Below, piece by piece: positions 6,914 through 14,131 of a DNA stretch of 21,495 nt. Position 1 is the stretch's first letter. Each line of letters starts with the position of its first letter. Made by a program: the position numbers and the translations under genes. The stretch comes from a bacterium (GTDB lineage: Bacteria; B130-G9): contig DATLAJ010000149.1 in assembly GCA_035527515.1 (NCBI GenBank), forward strand, positions 1 to 21,495, read 5' to 3'. The notes under the pieces are model-generated. The model was not told the origin of the DNA. It did not search any database and saw only the letters and a program-made list of their open reading frames with translations.

Positions 6914-8782
6914 TTGGATTCGGTGGTATTGCGAGGAGTTTACTGCTGGCTGAGAAAGAACCTCATAGACGGAAAGGTGCTCTCGGTCGAGCTCTGCGAC
7001 TCCAAAAGCATCTTTATCACAATCAGGAAAAGGGGCATCAGCGTGCTGTTCCTCATCATCTCCTGGGACGCCTCGTTGTTCAGGCTCTACCCAACACGCA
7101 TAAAGCCGCAAAAGATAGGGCGAAGCCCATTTGTGGGAACACTCTCGCGGCACATCCTGGGCGCCAAGATCACAAGCATATTGATGAAGTCGCTCGAGCG
7201 CGTCGTAACTTTTGAGCTAGTGAACCTCGACCTGAAGGGCAATCCGCTCGAGTTCACGCTGATAGCTGAGCTCATGGGCAAGAACAGCAACCTGGTCCTA
7301 GTTGATAGGCAATCGCGGGAGATCATCGCGGCCGGCAAGCACGTTACCGAGGCGATGTCCCGGACGAGGCCTGTTCTGCCCGGGACCGAATACACAGCCC
7401 CTCCAGCATCCCAGGGCGCCAACCCCCTCGCCGCAACCAAGGACGAGGTCACGAGAGCTCTTGAGAATGACCCAGACACGCGGCTTGAAAAGCGCATCCT
7501 CTCGCAGTTCGCTGGGGTCTCGCCGACAATCGCCCGTGAGATCAAGGCCAGAGCTGAGGAGTCATCCCACGGCAAGGACGCTCTTGCTTCGGCAGCGGAC
7601 GCATTCCTGTCGATCATGGCGAAAATCAGCGGCGAACAGTTCGAGCCGTGCATCATGAGGGAGGCATCCGACGGCCTAACTAACTCCGCGCCTCGTGCGG
7701 ACGGCGTCGCGTTTCAGACAACCAAATCGCTGCTCTGCCCGTTTCCGCTCATCCAGAAGCACGGTTGGGAGGTGGAGCGGTTTGAGTCAATGGCCGATGC
7801 AGCTGAGGCCTTTTTCAGGGACGTGGAGCAGGCAACAGCGCTTGTGAAGATGGGTCGGCTTCTTCTTCAGATGGTGAAATCCAGGCTCGCAAAAGCCAAA
7901 CGGAGGCTTTCGAAGATCGAGGCTGAGGCGGTCGATAAGGAAGATGTGGCTCGCCTGTTTCAGAAGGGCGAGCTTCTGAAAATGAATGTCCAAAGAGCCC
8001 AAAAAGGTATGGCCAGCATCGAGGTGCAGGACGTCTTCTCGAATGAGCAGTGCGCCGTAACAATCGAGCTCAACGCTTCGCTTTCACCCTGGGCAAATGT
8101 TGATGTGTCGTTCAAGAAGGCCAAGAAAGCGAAACGGCGGCTCGCTCACAGCGCGAATCTGGTCTCAAGCGCCCGCGATGAGATCGCCTATTTCGAGGGG
8201 CTGCTGCTGCAAATCGAGGGCTGCGAGGGCATTTTGTGCTTGCAGGAAATTGCCGATGAGCTACTGCGCGTGGGCATGATCACACGCCGAAAACACGATG
8301 AGGTCGTCAGTGGAGTGGCAAGGCCATTGCCTAAGGAAGAGCGGCAGCAGTTCAGGCGATTCGTCTCGTCAGAGGGGTTCGAGATACTAGTTGGGCGAAA
8401 CAACAGAGAAAACGACCTCCTCACGCTGAAGACGGCCCGGCCGTTCGACCTTTTTGTTCATGCCCAAGGGATTCCGGGCTCGCATGTCATCGTCTGGCGT
8501 GCCAACCGCAGCTCGCCGATACCCAAACGCACGATCGAGGAGGCAGCGATCATCGCAGCACTGCACAGCAAGGCGAGAAACTCGCAGCATGTCCCAGTCG
8601 ATTACACTCCTCGCTCGCAGGTGAAAAAGCCGAAAGGCACTGTTCCAGGCAAGGTCATCTACATGAGTTTTCAAACAGTCTTCGTCAACCCCGACCATTC
8701 ACTTTTGGCGAAGCTCGCCGCCAAGAAGGGAACAACCACCCAGAATGCGGTGCCACGAGTGGGAGCGAATGAACACAAATGA
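6914..8782 (+). CDS. rqcH: RqcH/NFACT-family ribosome quality control protein
   Basis: RqcH binds obstructed 50S subunits and recruits alanyl-tRNA to add Ala tails to stalled peptides. The 622-residue protein has the NFACT-N region (ELMGKNSNLVLVD), the central HhH region, the coiled-coil arms (FQKGELLKMNVQRAQKGM), and the NFACT-R end (FDLFVHAQGIPGSHVIV, then VKKPKGTVPGKV). The N domain's usual Asp-Arg motif reads Glu-Arg here (SLERVVTF). The frame is open from a TTG at 6878, but homologues begin near the sequence LDS; TTG 6914, with AGGAG about 10 bases upstream, fits better. Older annotations call this family fibronectin-binding protein. It is divergent from znuA. Confidence 0.88.
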   Translation: MDSVVLRGVYCWLRKNLIDGKVLSVELCDSKSIFITIRKRGISVLFLIISWDASLFRLYPTRIKPQKIGRSPFVGTLSRHILGAKITSILMKSLERVVTFELVNLDLKGNPLEFTLIAELMGKNSNLVLVDRQSREIIAAGKHVTEAMSRTRPVLPGTEYTAPPASQGANPLAATKDEVTRALENDPDTRLEKRILSQFAGVSPTIAREIKARAEESSHGKDALASAADAFLSIMAKISGEQFEPCIMREASDGLTNSAPRADGVAFQTTKSLLCPFPLIQKHGWEVERFESMADAAEAFFRDVEQATALVKMGRLLLQMVKSRLAKAKRRLSKIEAEAVDKEDVARLFQKGELLKMNVQRAQKGMASIEVQDVFSNEQCAVTIELNASLSPWANVDVSFKKAKKAKRRLAHSANLVSSARDEIAYFEGLLLQIEGCEGILCLQEIADELLRVGMITRRKHDEVVSGVARPLPKEERQQFRRFVSSEGFEILVGRNNRENDLLTLKTARPFDLFVHAQGIPGSHVIVWRANRSSPIPKRTIEEAAIIAALHSKARNSQHVPVDYTPRSQVKKPKGTVPGKVIYMSFQTVFVNPDHSLLAKLAAKKGTTTQNAVPRVGANEHK

Positions 8783-8810
8783 AGGGAACTGAGAACCATA
8801 AAAACTTAAT

Positions 8811-8828
8811 GCCAGTTTTATCACTGGC
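8811..8828 (+). terminator. Small hairpin after rqcH, possible terminator
   Basis: GCCAGT at 8811-8816 pairs with ACTGGC at 8823-8828 over a 6-base loop. An A-rich stretch precedes it and a mixed T/C-rich stretch follows, without a clean T run. It lies 29 bases after the rqcH stop codon. Confidence 0.3.
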
Positions 8829-8896
8829 TAGATTCTTCTCTCTGTGTCTCTGTGGTGGGCATTCTGCTTTGAACGAACTCCCCCAGGGTTTGACCC

Positions 8897-9661
8897 GTGC
8901 GCATAAGGATTGACTTGGCGTACGACGGCACCGATCTTCGTGGCTGGCAGAGCCAGCCCGAGGGCGGCACCGTGCAGGACCTGCTGGAGCGGCACCTCAG
9001 AGAGGTTCTCTCGGCGCCCGGCCTGAGGCTTTTCGGACAGGGCAGAACCGACGCTGGCGTCCACGCTTTGAGGCAGGTCGCCCATTTCGACGCAGACACC
9101 CTCATCCCACCTGAAAGGCTGCCTCGGATCCTGAACAACCGCCTGACGCAGCATGGGGTCGTCGTGCTTGAGGCGAGAAAAGTGCCCGATACCTTCCACG
9201 CCCGTTTCAGCGCCTCGTCCAGAACTTACTGCTATGTGCTTCATTGCTCGGAGGCCCCACCGCCCGTCTATTCATTGCGATATTGCTATCACGTCTGCCA
9301 CCGGTTCGACGCCGGACTAGTCGAAGAGGCGATAGGCGGCTTCGTCGGCCGGCACGACTTTGCAGTGTTTTGCTCAAGCGACTGGAAGGGGGACACGACC
9401 GTGCGGACAGTGATGGAGGCGAGCCTGGTGATGGACGGTCCCTGGGTGCATCTCATCTTCAGGGCGAATGCTTTCCTGCACAATATGGTGCGGCACATGG
9501 TCGGACTACTCCTTGAGGTCGGTAAGGGCCGACTCGCCCCTGCGATCGTCCGTAGGATTGCTGAGTCTCCGAGCGCCGTTGATAGCTCGGCACGGCCCTG
9601 GAATCTTCCGCCAGCCCGCGGCCTCTTCCTTGCTGAGGTGAAGTACCCAGAGTGGCCTTGA
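8897..9661 (+). CDS. truA: tRNA pseudouridine synthase A
   Basis: TruA converts uridines 38-40 of the anticodon stem of many tRNAs to pseudouridine. The 254-residue product matches the family length. It opens with the typical RIDLAYDGTDLRGWQ and carries the catalytic Asp (D52) in GQGRTDAGVHA; later motifs include RTYCYVLH, FVGRHDFAVFC and NAFLHNMVRHMVG. The start is GTG 8897. The upstream gap of about 115 bases has only a small hairpin. Its stop is followed after 24 bases by the first copy of an 85-bp repeat. Confidence 0.93.
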   Translation: MRIRIDLAYDGTDLRGWQSQPEGGTVQDLLERHLREVLSAPGLRLFGQGRTDAGVHALRQVAHFDADTLIPPERLPRILNNRLTQHGVVVLEARKVPDTFHARFSASSRTYCYVLHCSEAPPPVYSLRYCYHVCHRFDAGLVEEAIGGFVGRHDFAVFCSSDWKGDTTVRTVMEASLVMDGPWVHLIFRANAFLHNMVRHMVGLLLEVGKGRLAPAIVRRIAESPSAVDSSARPWNLPPARGLFLAEVKYPEWP

Positions 9662-9685
9662 GAGGCCGGCCGCGAATCCCCGTCT

Positions 9686-9770
9686 GCCGGAACGAGGAAT
9701 CCACGAAGGACACGAAGAACCACGAAGATTCGCGAAACCACAAAGGAAGCACGACTTTCAATTCGCAGTC
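9686..9770 (+). repeat. 85-bp direct repeat, copy 1
   Basis: This copy matches the one at 10505-10589 in the same orientation with a single difference (C at 9731 against A at 10550). It contains the short internal reiteration CACGAAGGACACGAAGAACC, a string type common between genes in environmental bacteria. The two copies enclose the HicBA pair. The rest of the 9662-9946 gap has no convincing gene. Confidence 0.9.
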
Positions 9771-9946
9771 TCGTCGTTTGTCCGCACCTCAGAAAGCCGC
9801 CTGTGCAACGAAAGCATCCGCCCCACCCTCCACCAGCCGACCGTGAAAGGCCGAAGAGCGTCATGCCTCGACGTAAACAGAGCACAATTCACAACCAGGA
9901 AAACTTGCGGGGGCTGCCGAAGGCTGAGAGCCTACTCAGGTTCAGC

Positions 9947-10150
9947 TCACGTGGTACTTAGGTCTAGGACCCCAAGGATCCGCTTGATGATCTTGGGGTG
10001 AAGGGTCTTCCCTGAATGAAACGGGACAACGATCCTCCTCTTTCCCTTCATATAGATGCGATGACTTCCTCTGCTTTGGAGAAACCGAAAACCGTTCCTC
10101 AGCAGCAGCTGCTCGGCCTTTCGAGCAGTGACTCGAGGCAGTCTAGGCAA
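9947..10150 (-). CDS. hicA: HicA-type mRNA interferase toxin
   Basis: HicA cleaves mRNA in the cytoplasm until neutralised by HicB. The 67-residue protein has the small double-stranded-RNA-binding-like fold pattern: a basic N-terminus, RKAEQLLLRNGF, then GSHRIYMKGKRRIVVPFH with the catalytic His of the GSH motif, and a C-terminal helix (HPKIIKRILGVLDL). It overlaps the end of hicB by 8 bases, so translation is likely coupled. Here the antitoxin gene comes first, the reverse of the commonest hicA-hicB order. Confidence 0.87.
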   Translation of the reverse strand: MPRLPRVTARKAEQLLLRNGFRFLQSRGSHRIYMKGKRRIVVPFHSGKTLHPKIIKRILGVLDLSTT

Positions 10151-10367
10151 CAGTAACCTCGACGGACGTCGTCAATATCTCCTTGCTCAACAGGTCCTTC
10201 CTCTCCTCCTCCGACAACGTCTCTACGTAAAGCGCGACGGCTTCCCGTATGTTGTGGACAATCTCGTCCAGACTGTCTCCCTGGGACTGGCATCCGTCGA
10301 GTTCTGGGCAGTATGCATAGTATCCGTGCTCATCCTTCTCGATCACAATACTCACCTTGTACGACAT
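10143..10367 (-). CDS. hicB: HicB-type antitoxin
   Basis: This is the antitoxin partner of HicA. The 74 residues contain the HicB-like degraded RNase H fold: YKVSIVIEKDEHGYYAYCPELDGCQSQGDS, written here only as the family pattern of an IxKDExGYYAxCPELxGC core, then a helix with EIVHNIREAVALYVE. It ends without an obvious DNA-binding domain, so self-regulation is uncertain. The chosen ATG has GGGAGGAG about 7 bases upstream. The frame stays open to 10532 and joins an unrelated-looking fragment, so automatic callers may report a 129-residue product; the strong ribosome site argues for the shorter one. Confidence 0.87.
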   Translation of the reverse strand: MSYKVSIVIEKDEHGYYAYCPELDGCQSQGDSLDEIVHNIREAVALYVETLSEEERKDLLSKEILTTSVEVTVA

Positions 10368-10427
10368 CCCGCGACTCCTCCCATGATCGTTGGCAGCGCC
10401 TTTTCCGAGCGCGAAGCATAACATACA

Positions 10428-10502
10428 ACCCGCTGAATCGGCAATAGCCTTCTTCTCTGTCAGGCCGTAGAGCTCATAGACCAGGCGCTCGATCTCGTTG
10501 CC
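10428..10502 (-). pseudogene. Remnant resembling the C-terminus of a DNA methylase/restriction enzyme
   Basis: About 25 codons read NEIERLVYELYGLTEKKA, close to the ELYGLTEEE-type tail (EIDRLVYELYGL) seen at the very end of many type II/IIG restriction-modification and N6-adenine methylase proteins. Nothing upstream continues the protein, because the sequence runs directly into the 85-bp repeat. The frame has no stop and passes into hicB. I read it as the stump of a deleted gene left beside the repeat. Confidence 0.45.
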
Positions 10503-10504
10503 AG

Positions 10505-10589
10505 GCCGGAACGAGGAATCCACGAAGGACACGAAGAACCACGAAGATTAGCGAAACCACAAAGGAAGCACGACTTTCAATTCGCAGTC
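10505..10589 (+). repeat. 85-bp direct repeat, copy 2
   Basis: This is the second copy of the repeat at 9686-9770, same orientation, one mismatch. It lies between the restriction-enzyme-like stump and the 3' end of the nitroreductase gene. Recombination between the copies would remove the HicBA pair. Confidence 0.9.
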
Positions 10590-10595
10590 CGCAAT

Positions 10596-10615
10596 CCCCA
10601 AGAGGACAATTGGGG
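10596..10615 (-). terminator. Hairpin just after the nitroreductase/CRISPR operon
   Basis: CCCCAA at 10596-10601 pairs perfectly with TTGGGG at 10610-10615 over an 8-base loop. It starts 4 bases past the stop codon of the last operon gene on the minus strand. There is no run of T after it, so a factor-independent terminator is possible rather than proven. Confidence 0.4.
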
Positions 10616-10619
10616 CGAC

Positions 10620-11243
10620 CTATTCGGAGTAAGGGTGGCCAACCGGAATAACATAGTAGGGCCTGAGACCGTCCTGGAGGCGGAGCGCTCGGGCAACCTC
10701 GTCGTCCTTGAATGCGCCGACCATGACAGCGCCGAGTCCGAGCGAGAGGGCCATGAGCGATACGTTCTGGCCAACGTGGCCCGCTTCCATCGCGACGTAC
10801 CTCTCAGCACGCTCGCCGTATCGCTTGGCAGTTCTGGAGTTGTCGCTGACAACTGCGATTAGGGCCATCGCCTCCTTAACGCAGGTCTGGCCAAAACATG
10901 CCTCGGCCACCTCGCCCATGACTGATTGGTCGTGGAGGAGCTGCAGGCTGTGCCTGTCAACATCGTAATGGTGGTTATACTGATAAAGCCCAGACGACAG
11001 TCCCTCGACACCATTGTCAGCCACAGCAAGTAGCATCTGAAGGGGATAGGTCGCGCCGGCTGAAGGCACAGCCCGCTTCCCCGTGCGTATATGTCCCTGC
11101 GCTGACCATAGGAGGTCTGCCACAGCGCCGAGCGCAATTTGCCGGCTCGTAAAGCGCCTCACGCTAGAGCGCTCGTAAATGGCGCTCTTCAGGTCAAGCC
11201 CACCGGCATAACTGATGTCTGGCAGAGGTATTACCACGCTCAT
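10620..11243 (-). CDS. SagB/ThcOx-type nitroreductase (FMN oxidoreductase)
   Basis: This is a flavin oxidoreductase of 207 residues. Family signs run in order: IYERSSVRRF with the FMN-contacting Arg residues, LLWSAQGHI, VPSAGATYPLQ, a GLYQYNHHYDVD segment, YVAMEAGHVGQNVSLMALSLGLGAVMVGAF and a C-terminal YYVIPVGHPY. Family members oxidise azoline rings in peptide natural products, but many stand-alone members have unknown substrates, and no YcaO cyclodehydratase or precursor peptide is near. Its ATG overlaps the stop of the preceding gene in an ATGA, so it is the last gene of the CRISPR effector operon and probably translationally coupled. Whether it works with the effector is inference only. 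Confidence 0.85.
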   Translation of the reverse strand: MSVVIPLPDISYAGGLDLKSAIYERSSVRRFTSRQIALGAVADLLWSAQGHIRTGKRAVPSAGATYPLQMLLAVADNGVEGLSSGLYQYNHHYDVDRHSLQLLHDQSVMGEVAEACFGQTCVKEAMALIAVVSDNSRTAKRYGERAERYVAMEAGHVGQNVSLMALSLGLGAVMVGAFKDDEVARALRLQDGLRPYYVIPVGHPYSE

Positions 11244-11620
11244 CGGACTTTCTCCATTGCTATATCCTTTTCGCTCTGCTGGGCATAATACGGGATAAGT
11301 TGAGCGACCTGCATGCCCAGCACCATCAAGTCATCAACATCCCTGCAAACTGAGAGTATAGCAAAAAACTCCCTCTCGATCGCTGCCTGCTGACGTTTCA
11401 ATGACAAGCTGCGACCGAAGTATCTCCTGCCCCGCGAGAAACGCCTCAAGACCTCCCTTGCGCATTTAACATCCCTCGTCCAATGCACATACCGAATCGT
11501 CCCAGCCAACTCGTCCGGACCAACCCTGGCGCTGGCGAGTCGCATGGCGACTGCCTTCACAACCTCGGCCCGCCTCTGTGGCTGGACTTCGTCGAATAGC
11601 TTGGCCTTTACACTGCACAT
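11240..11620 (-). CDS. Small helical protein of the CRISPR effector operon, unknown function
   Basis: I do not recognise this 126-residue protein. It looks all-helical and basic in the middle (REVLRRFSRGRRYFGRSLSLKRQQ), with an amphipathic C-terminal half (DLMVLGMQVAQLIPYYAQQ). The size, helicity and basic patch suit a Cas11/Csm2-like small subunit that lines the crRNA-target duplex, but another Cas11 candidate lies at 15256-15720. It overlaps the preceding Cas7-family gene by 13 bases and the nitroreductase gene by 4 bases, so it belongs to the operon. Confidence 0.6.
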   Translation of the reverse strand: MCSVKAKLFDEVQPQRRAEVVKAVAMRLASARVGPDELAGTIRYVHWTRDVKCAREVLRRFSRGRRYFGRSLSLKRQQAAIEREFFAILSVCRDVDDLMVLGMQVAQLIPYYAQQSEKDIAMEKVR

Positions 11621-12744
11621 ATTTTCTTGAGCATCTCATAAGATTTAGGGTAAGCAAATACAGACCGAATGAACGACGCCTTACACTGCTTGATAAAGCC
11701 GCGTCTGTCATCCATGGGCCTTCGCTGCTCAAAGGAGCTCCACTGCATGAGACCCGATGGAAAGGCTAAGAGCTCCCCTGAAGAGATGCTTATCTTGCCG
11801 AGCCCCGACGACTTCCCTCCCCCAATACTAAGCGCCATCTTGCGGTCAATCCCGAGACACCCGAAGAGGCCGCCCATCTCAGCCAGCGAAACGTCATGAA
11901 AGACTATCTGCGCCGAGAAGACGGCGCCCGAAGGGACGTAGTCCCACAGTTCCGCCTCCTGAGACGGGGTGTTAGGCTCGTATTTGGCATTATAGACCTT
12001 CCGGCCCTTTAGCTTCTCTACCAAGAGCTTTGCGCTTCTCGTGCCCGGCGCAACGCTCACTTGCCCAATTTTATGCAGGTGAGGTGCGCCGCTGGGCAGA
12101 ACATACAGGAACTCTCCCTTTTGGGGCGAACTGACGAGCCTGGCATCTGAAAACACAACTCTCCCTACAAAGCCCTTAGTCCCGAACAGGAGGCAAGCTG
12201 GACAAAGCCTGGAGGACCTCTTTCTCACCGGGGGACATCTCTCGATTCGCTCGAAGCACTCGGGGAGAATCGCGACCTCCGCCATGCCCCGCTTCTCGCC
12301 ACCAGCCGCGACTATCTGCCTGACAAGCTCCTGCGGCAGACTCGAGGCGCCTCTATCGTCTTCGACATATCGTGCTTTCATCCGCCTGAGGAATTGGCTC
12401 ACGCAGCTCTTGGTGATCGCCTCGTAGTAAGTTCTGGCCACACCTTTGAGAGTGGTTCCAGGGATTATCGGGCTTTCGGGGCACAGGATCGATTTGACGA
12501 CGAATCCCTTCTTGAAGCCGAGTTCCTCGGAGAGCCTTAGCGTGCCGTCCGATATGTGCAGAGGTGACAGCGTCTTGATCTCGATCTCCATCTTGCCCGA
12601 GAACGCAAATCCGGATGCGGCGAGTTTGCAGACGTGGGACACCGGCGTTACGGTCTTGCCAAAAGGAATCCACACAAAATCATAGCCCTTAGGGTCCCTC
12701 GGCAACTGCGACCATCGCCTCGAGTTCTGTCCGTGCGAACTCAC
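11608..12744 (-). CDS. Cas7-family RAMP protein, TIGR03986-like (type III-D associated)
   Basis: This is a RAMP-fold subunit expected in the backbone of a type III effector. The 378 residues begin with a PRDPKGYDFVWIPFGK segment, like the NPYNFVPL opening of the TIGR03986 CRISPR RAMP family. They continue with the loop motif IIPGTTLKG (93-101), a zinc-type CPACLLFG (C181, C184), and the C-terminal glycine-rich loop SIGGGKSSGLG. No Asp lies where the RNA-cleaving residue of Csm3 would be, so this copy may not cut target RNA. I chose GTG 12744, which overlaps the Csx19-like stop by 4 bases with a GGGGGT site ahead; the frame extends to 12855. Confidence 0.8.
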   Translation of the reverse strand: MSSHGQNSRRWSQLPRDPKGYDFVWIPFGKTVTPVSHVCKLAASGFAFSGKMEIEIKTLSPLHISDGTLRLSEELGFKKGFVVKSILCPESPIIPGTTLKGVARTYYEAITKSCVSQFLRRMKARYVEDDRGASSLPQELVRQIVAAGGEKRGMAEVAILPECFERIERCPPVRKRSSRLCPACLLFGTKGFVGRVVFSDARLVSSPQKGEFLYVLPSGAPHLHKIGQVSVAPGTRSAKLLVEKLKGRKVYNAKYEPNTPSQEAELWDYVPSGAVFSAQIVFHDVSLAEMGGLFGCLGIDRKMALSIGGGKSSGLGKISISSGELLAFPSGLMQWSSFEQRRPMDDRRGFIKQCKASFIRSVFAYPKSYEMLKKICAV

Positions 12745-13139
12745 TTGACCCCCGTGAATCTTATGAACTGCAAAACGCCGTTCTTGGTGTATTTGATGGC
12801 GATAATCTGGGTGGCGCCGTGCGGATAAGGAGCGTCCGGTGCTCTGCCAGGCCACAACAGTAGCGGAAATGGCCTATCATCACAATGGAAAACAGAAGTG
12901 CCAGACGGTATGTTGTCCGCGCTTTCTGCTTCCCATAACATAGCGAAATGGCCGTTATCCCACCGCAGCTCGACCTCGTTGTTGAACACCCGGCCTCGCT
13001 TCAAGAGGTCCGATGGCGTGCCTTCGGAGAGGTCCGCCCGGTCGAGCCGCTCCTGAATGCAAAACGCCTGCTCCAGTTCGAACACTTTGCGGTAGAACTC
13101 GTCCCCAACCAGGGTCTTGCACAGCCCGTATCCAGGCAT
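12741..13139 (-). CDS. csx19: Csx19-like protein of type III-D CRISPR systems
   Basis: This is a 132-residue protein. It resembles the Csx19 family in its central pattern GRVFNNEVELRWDNGHFAMLW, an aromatic segment (FPLLLWPGRA), and a C-terminal IRFTGVK. Csx19 is a signature component of III-D effectors and is bound to the complex in the studied cyanobacterial variant. The assignment rests on pattern memory and position between two RAMP genes, not on a search. It starts 8 bases after the preceding Cas7 stop, and its own stop overlaps the next start by 4 bases. Confidence 0.6.
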   Translation of the reverse strand: MPGYGLCKTLVGDEFYRKVFELEQAFCIQERLDRADLSEGTPSDLLKRGRVFNNEVELRWDNGHFAMLWEAESADNIPSGTSVFHCDDRPFPLLLWPGRAPDAPYPHGATQIIAIKYTKNGVLQFIRFTGVK

Positions 13140-13147
13140 CTTATGAC

Positions 13148-14131
13148 TTACCCCGGTGTCTCATCGTCAGCCCTTTCGCCTGTCCGATGGCGAGATACGT
13201 AATCCAGAAGGTTCTTGGTCAGCATCGAAAGGAGCAACTTGATCGCTTCATGCGAGCTCAAGACGTATTTGAGACCGAAAAGATCGGAGACAACGTCATA
13301 TTGCACTGAGGGGCGAGCGCTTGCATCGGGTTCGGGCTCTGACATCTGGGGCAGTCGTAGCAGAAGCCAATCATCGCTCATATAGCCGAACTCTCTGCGC
13401 TGGCGGTCGCCGACCAGGCTGCCGATTCCATAAACTCCGTTGGTCGGGAGGTCAGGCTTGGCAAAGAAGAACTCACACCCATCAAGCCCAACTGACACAA
13501 GCCCATACCCCTTGGAGCGAAGACCACCTATCTGCACACGCCCATCATCCACATCCATGAGCACAATGCCTATCATGGCAAGATGCCACAGCTCGAAGTT
13601 CTCGAGCACGATCCGCGTCCTGAACTCCCCGCCCACGACCGGCTCAAAGTCCTTTACTGTCGCCGACCGACCGCTACCAAGGAATCGGTCGACCGGCAGC
13701 GTCGCCCTCAGTTGGCGCTTTGGCGGGTTGTCTTCAGACGGCATTGCGTCGCTCGCGCTGAATCGGCCCGCCGCAGCCTCGCATCCGAACACCTTGCACG
13801 CCGCGCAAAGAACTTCTGAATAGAGCTTCGCATCGCTTACCTGGGCAGACCTGTTGGCCAGGGCACGTCGTGCGCAGGATGAGGCCGAAAACGGGTCACA
13901 GACCGGCAGCCCACACGACCTAGCAACGCGCTCGAAGTGGTTGCGCATCACGCCCTTAAGTGAGGAGCCCGGGATGTAAGGAGCGCTAGGTGAGGCGCCG
14001 TGAGGTGTCTGAACGTTGTGTTCTATTGGGAGCGAAACTTCAGAAGCCGAGTGCCCCGCTCGGACGAGCAGCGGCCCCTGGGGCTTAATGCTCAAGTCCA
14101 AAACCGCCCTGTTGCAAAGCCTGCTATGCAC
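13148..14131 (-). CDS. Cas7-family (Csm3-like) RAMP protein
   Basis: This is a second stand-alone Cas7 subunit, 327 residues. It shows PYIPGSSLKGVMR (51-63), a short zinc-type CAACKVFG (C109, C112) and the glycine loop IGGLRSKGYG (201-210). The position that should hold the RNA-cleaving Asp reads SASEVSLP, giving Glu (E31) or no acid, so activity is doubtful. A C-terminal extension of about 100 residues (from about 225) follows the RAMP fold and has no family I recognise. The frame extends to 14200, but GTG 14131 overlaps the preceding stop by 8 bases, is preceded by AGAGGTGG, and gives the normal RAMP N-terminus. Confidence 0.78.
   Translation of the reverse strand: MHSRLCNRAVLDLSIKPQGPLLVRAGHSASEVSLPIEHNVQTPHGASPSAPYIPGSSLKGVMRNHFERVARSCGLPVCDPFSASSCARRALANRSAQVSDAKLYSEVLCAACKVFGCEAAAGRFSASDAMPSEDNPPKRQLRATLPVDRFLGSGRSATVKDFEPVVGGEFRTRIVLENFELWHLAMIGIVLMDVDDGRVQIGGLRSKGYGLVSVGLDGCEFFFAKPDLPTNGVYGIGSLVGDRQRREFGYMSDDWLLLRLPQMSEPEPDASARPSVQYDVVSDLFGLKYVLSSHEAIKLLLSMLTKNLLDYVSRHRTGERADDETPG

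Noticed and set aside
6907-7215. Plus-strand open frame beginning with an ATG 4 bases after AGGAG
   Set aside because: It lies inside rqcH in another frame, and its product has no recognisable pattern, whereas the rqcH frame carries the full NFACT motifs.
8834-8856. String like the CTCTGTGTCTCTGTGGTG repeat common in environmental genomes
   Set aside because: Only one copy is in the window, so it cannot be shown to be a repeat here.
9686-10589. Possible CRISPR array from the internally repetitive CACGAAG string
   Set aside because: The internal units are 8-10 bases, touching, and without unique spacers; the two 85-bp copies are about 800 bases apart.
10620-11243. Thiazole/oxazole-modified peptide cluster suggested by the SagB-type enzyme
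   Set aside because: No YcaO cyclodehydratase, dehydratase partner or precursor peptide is present; the neighbours are CRISPR effector genes and HicBA.
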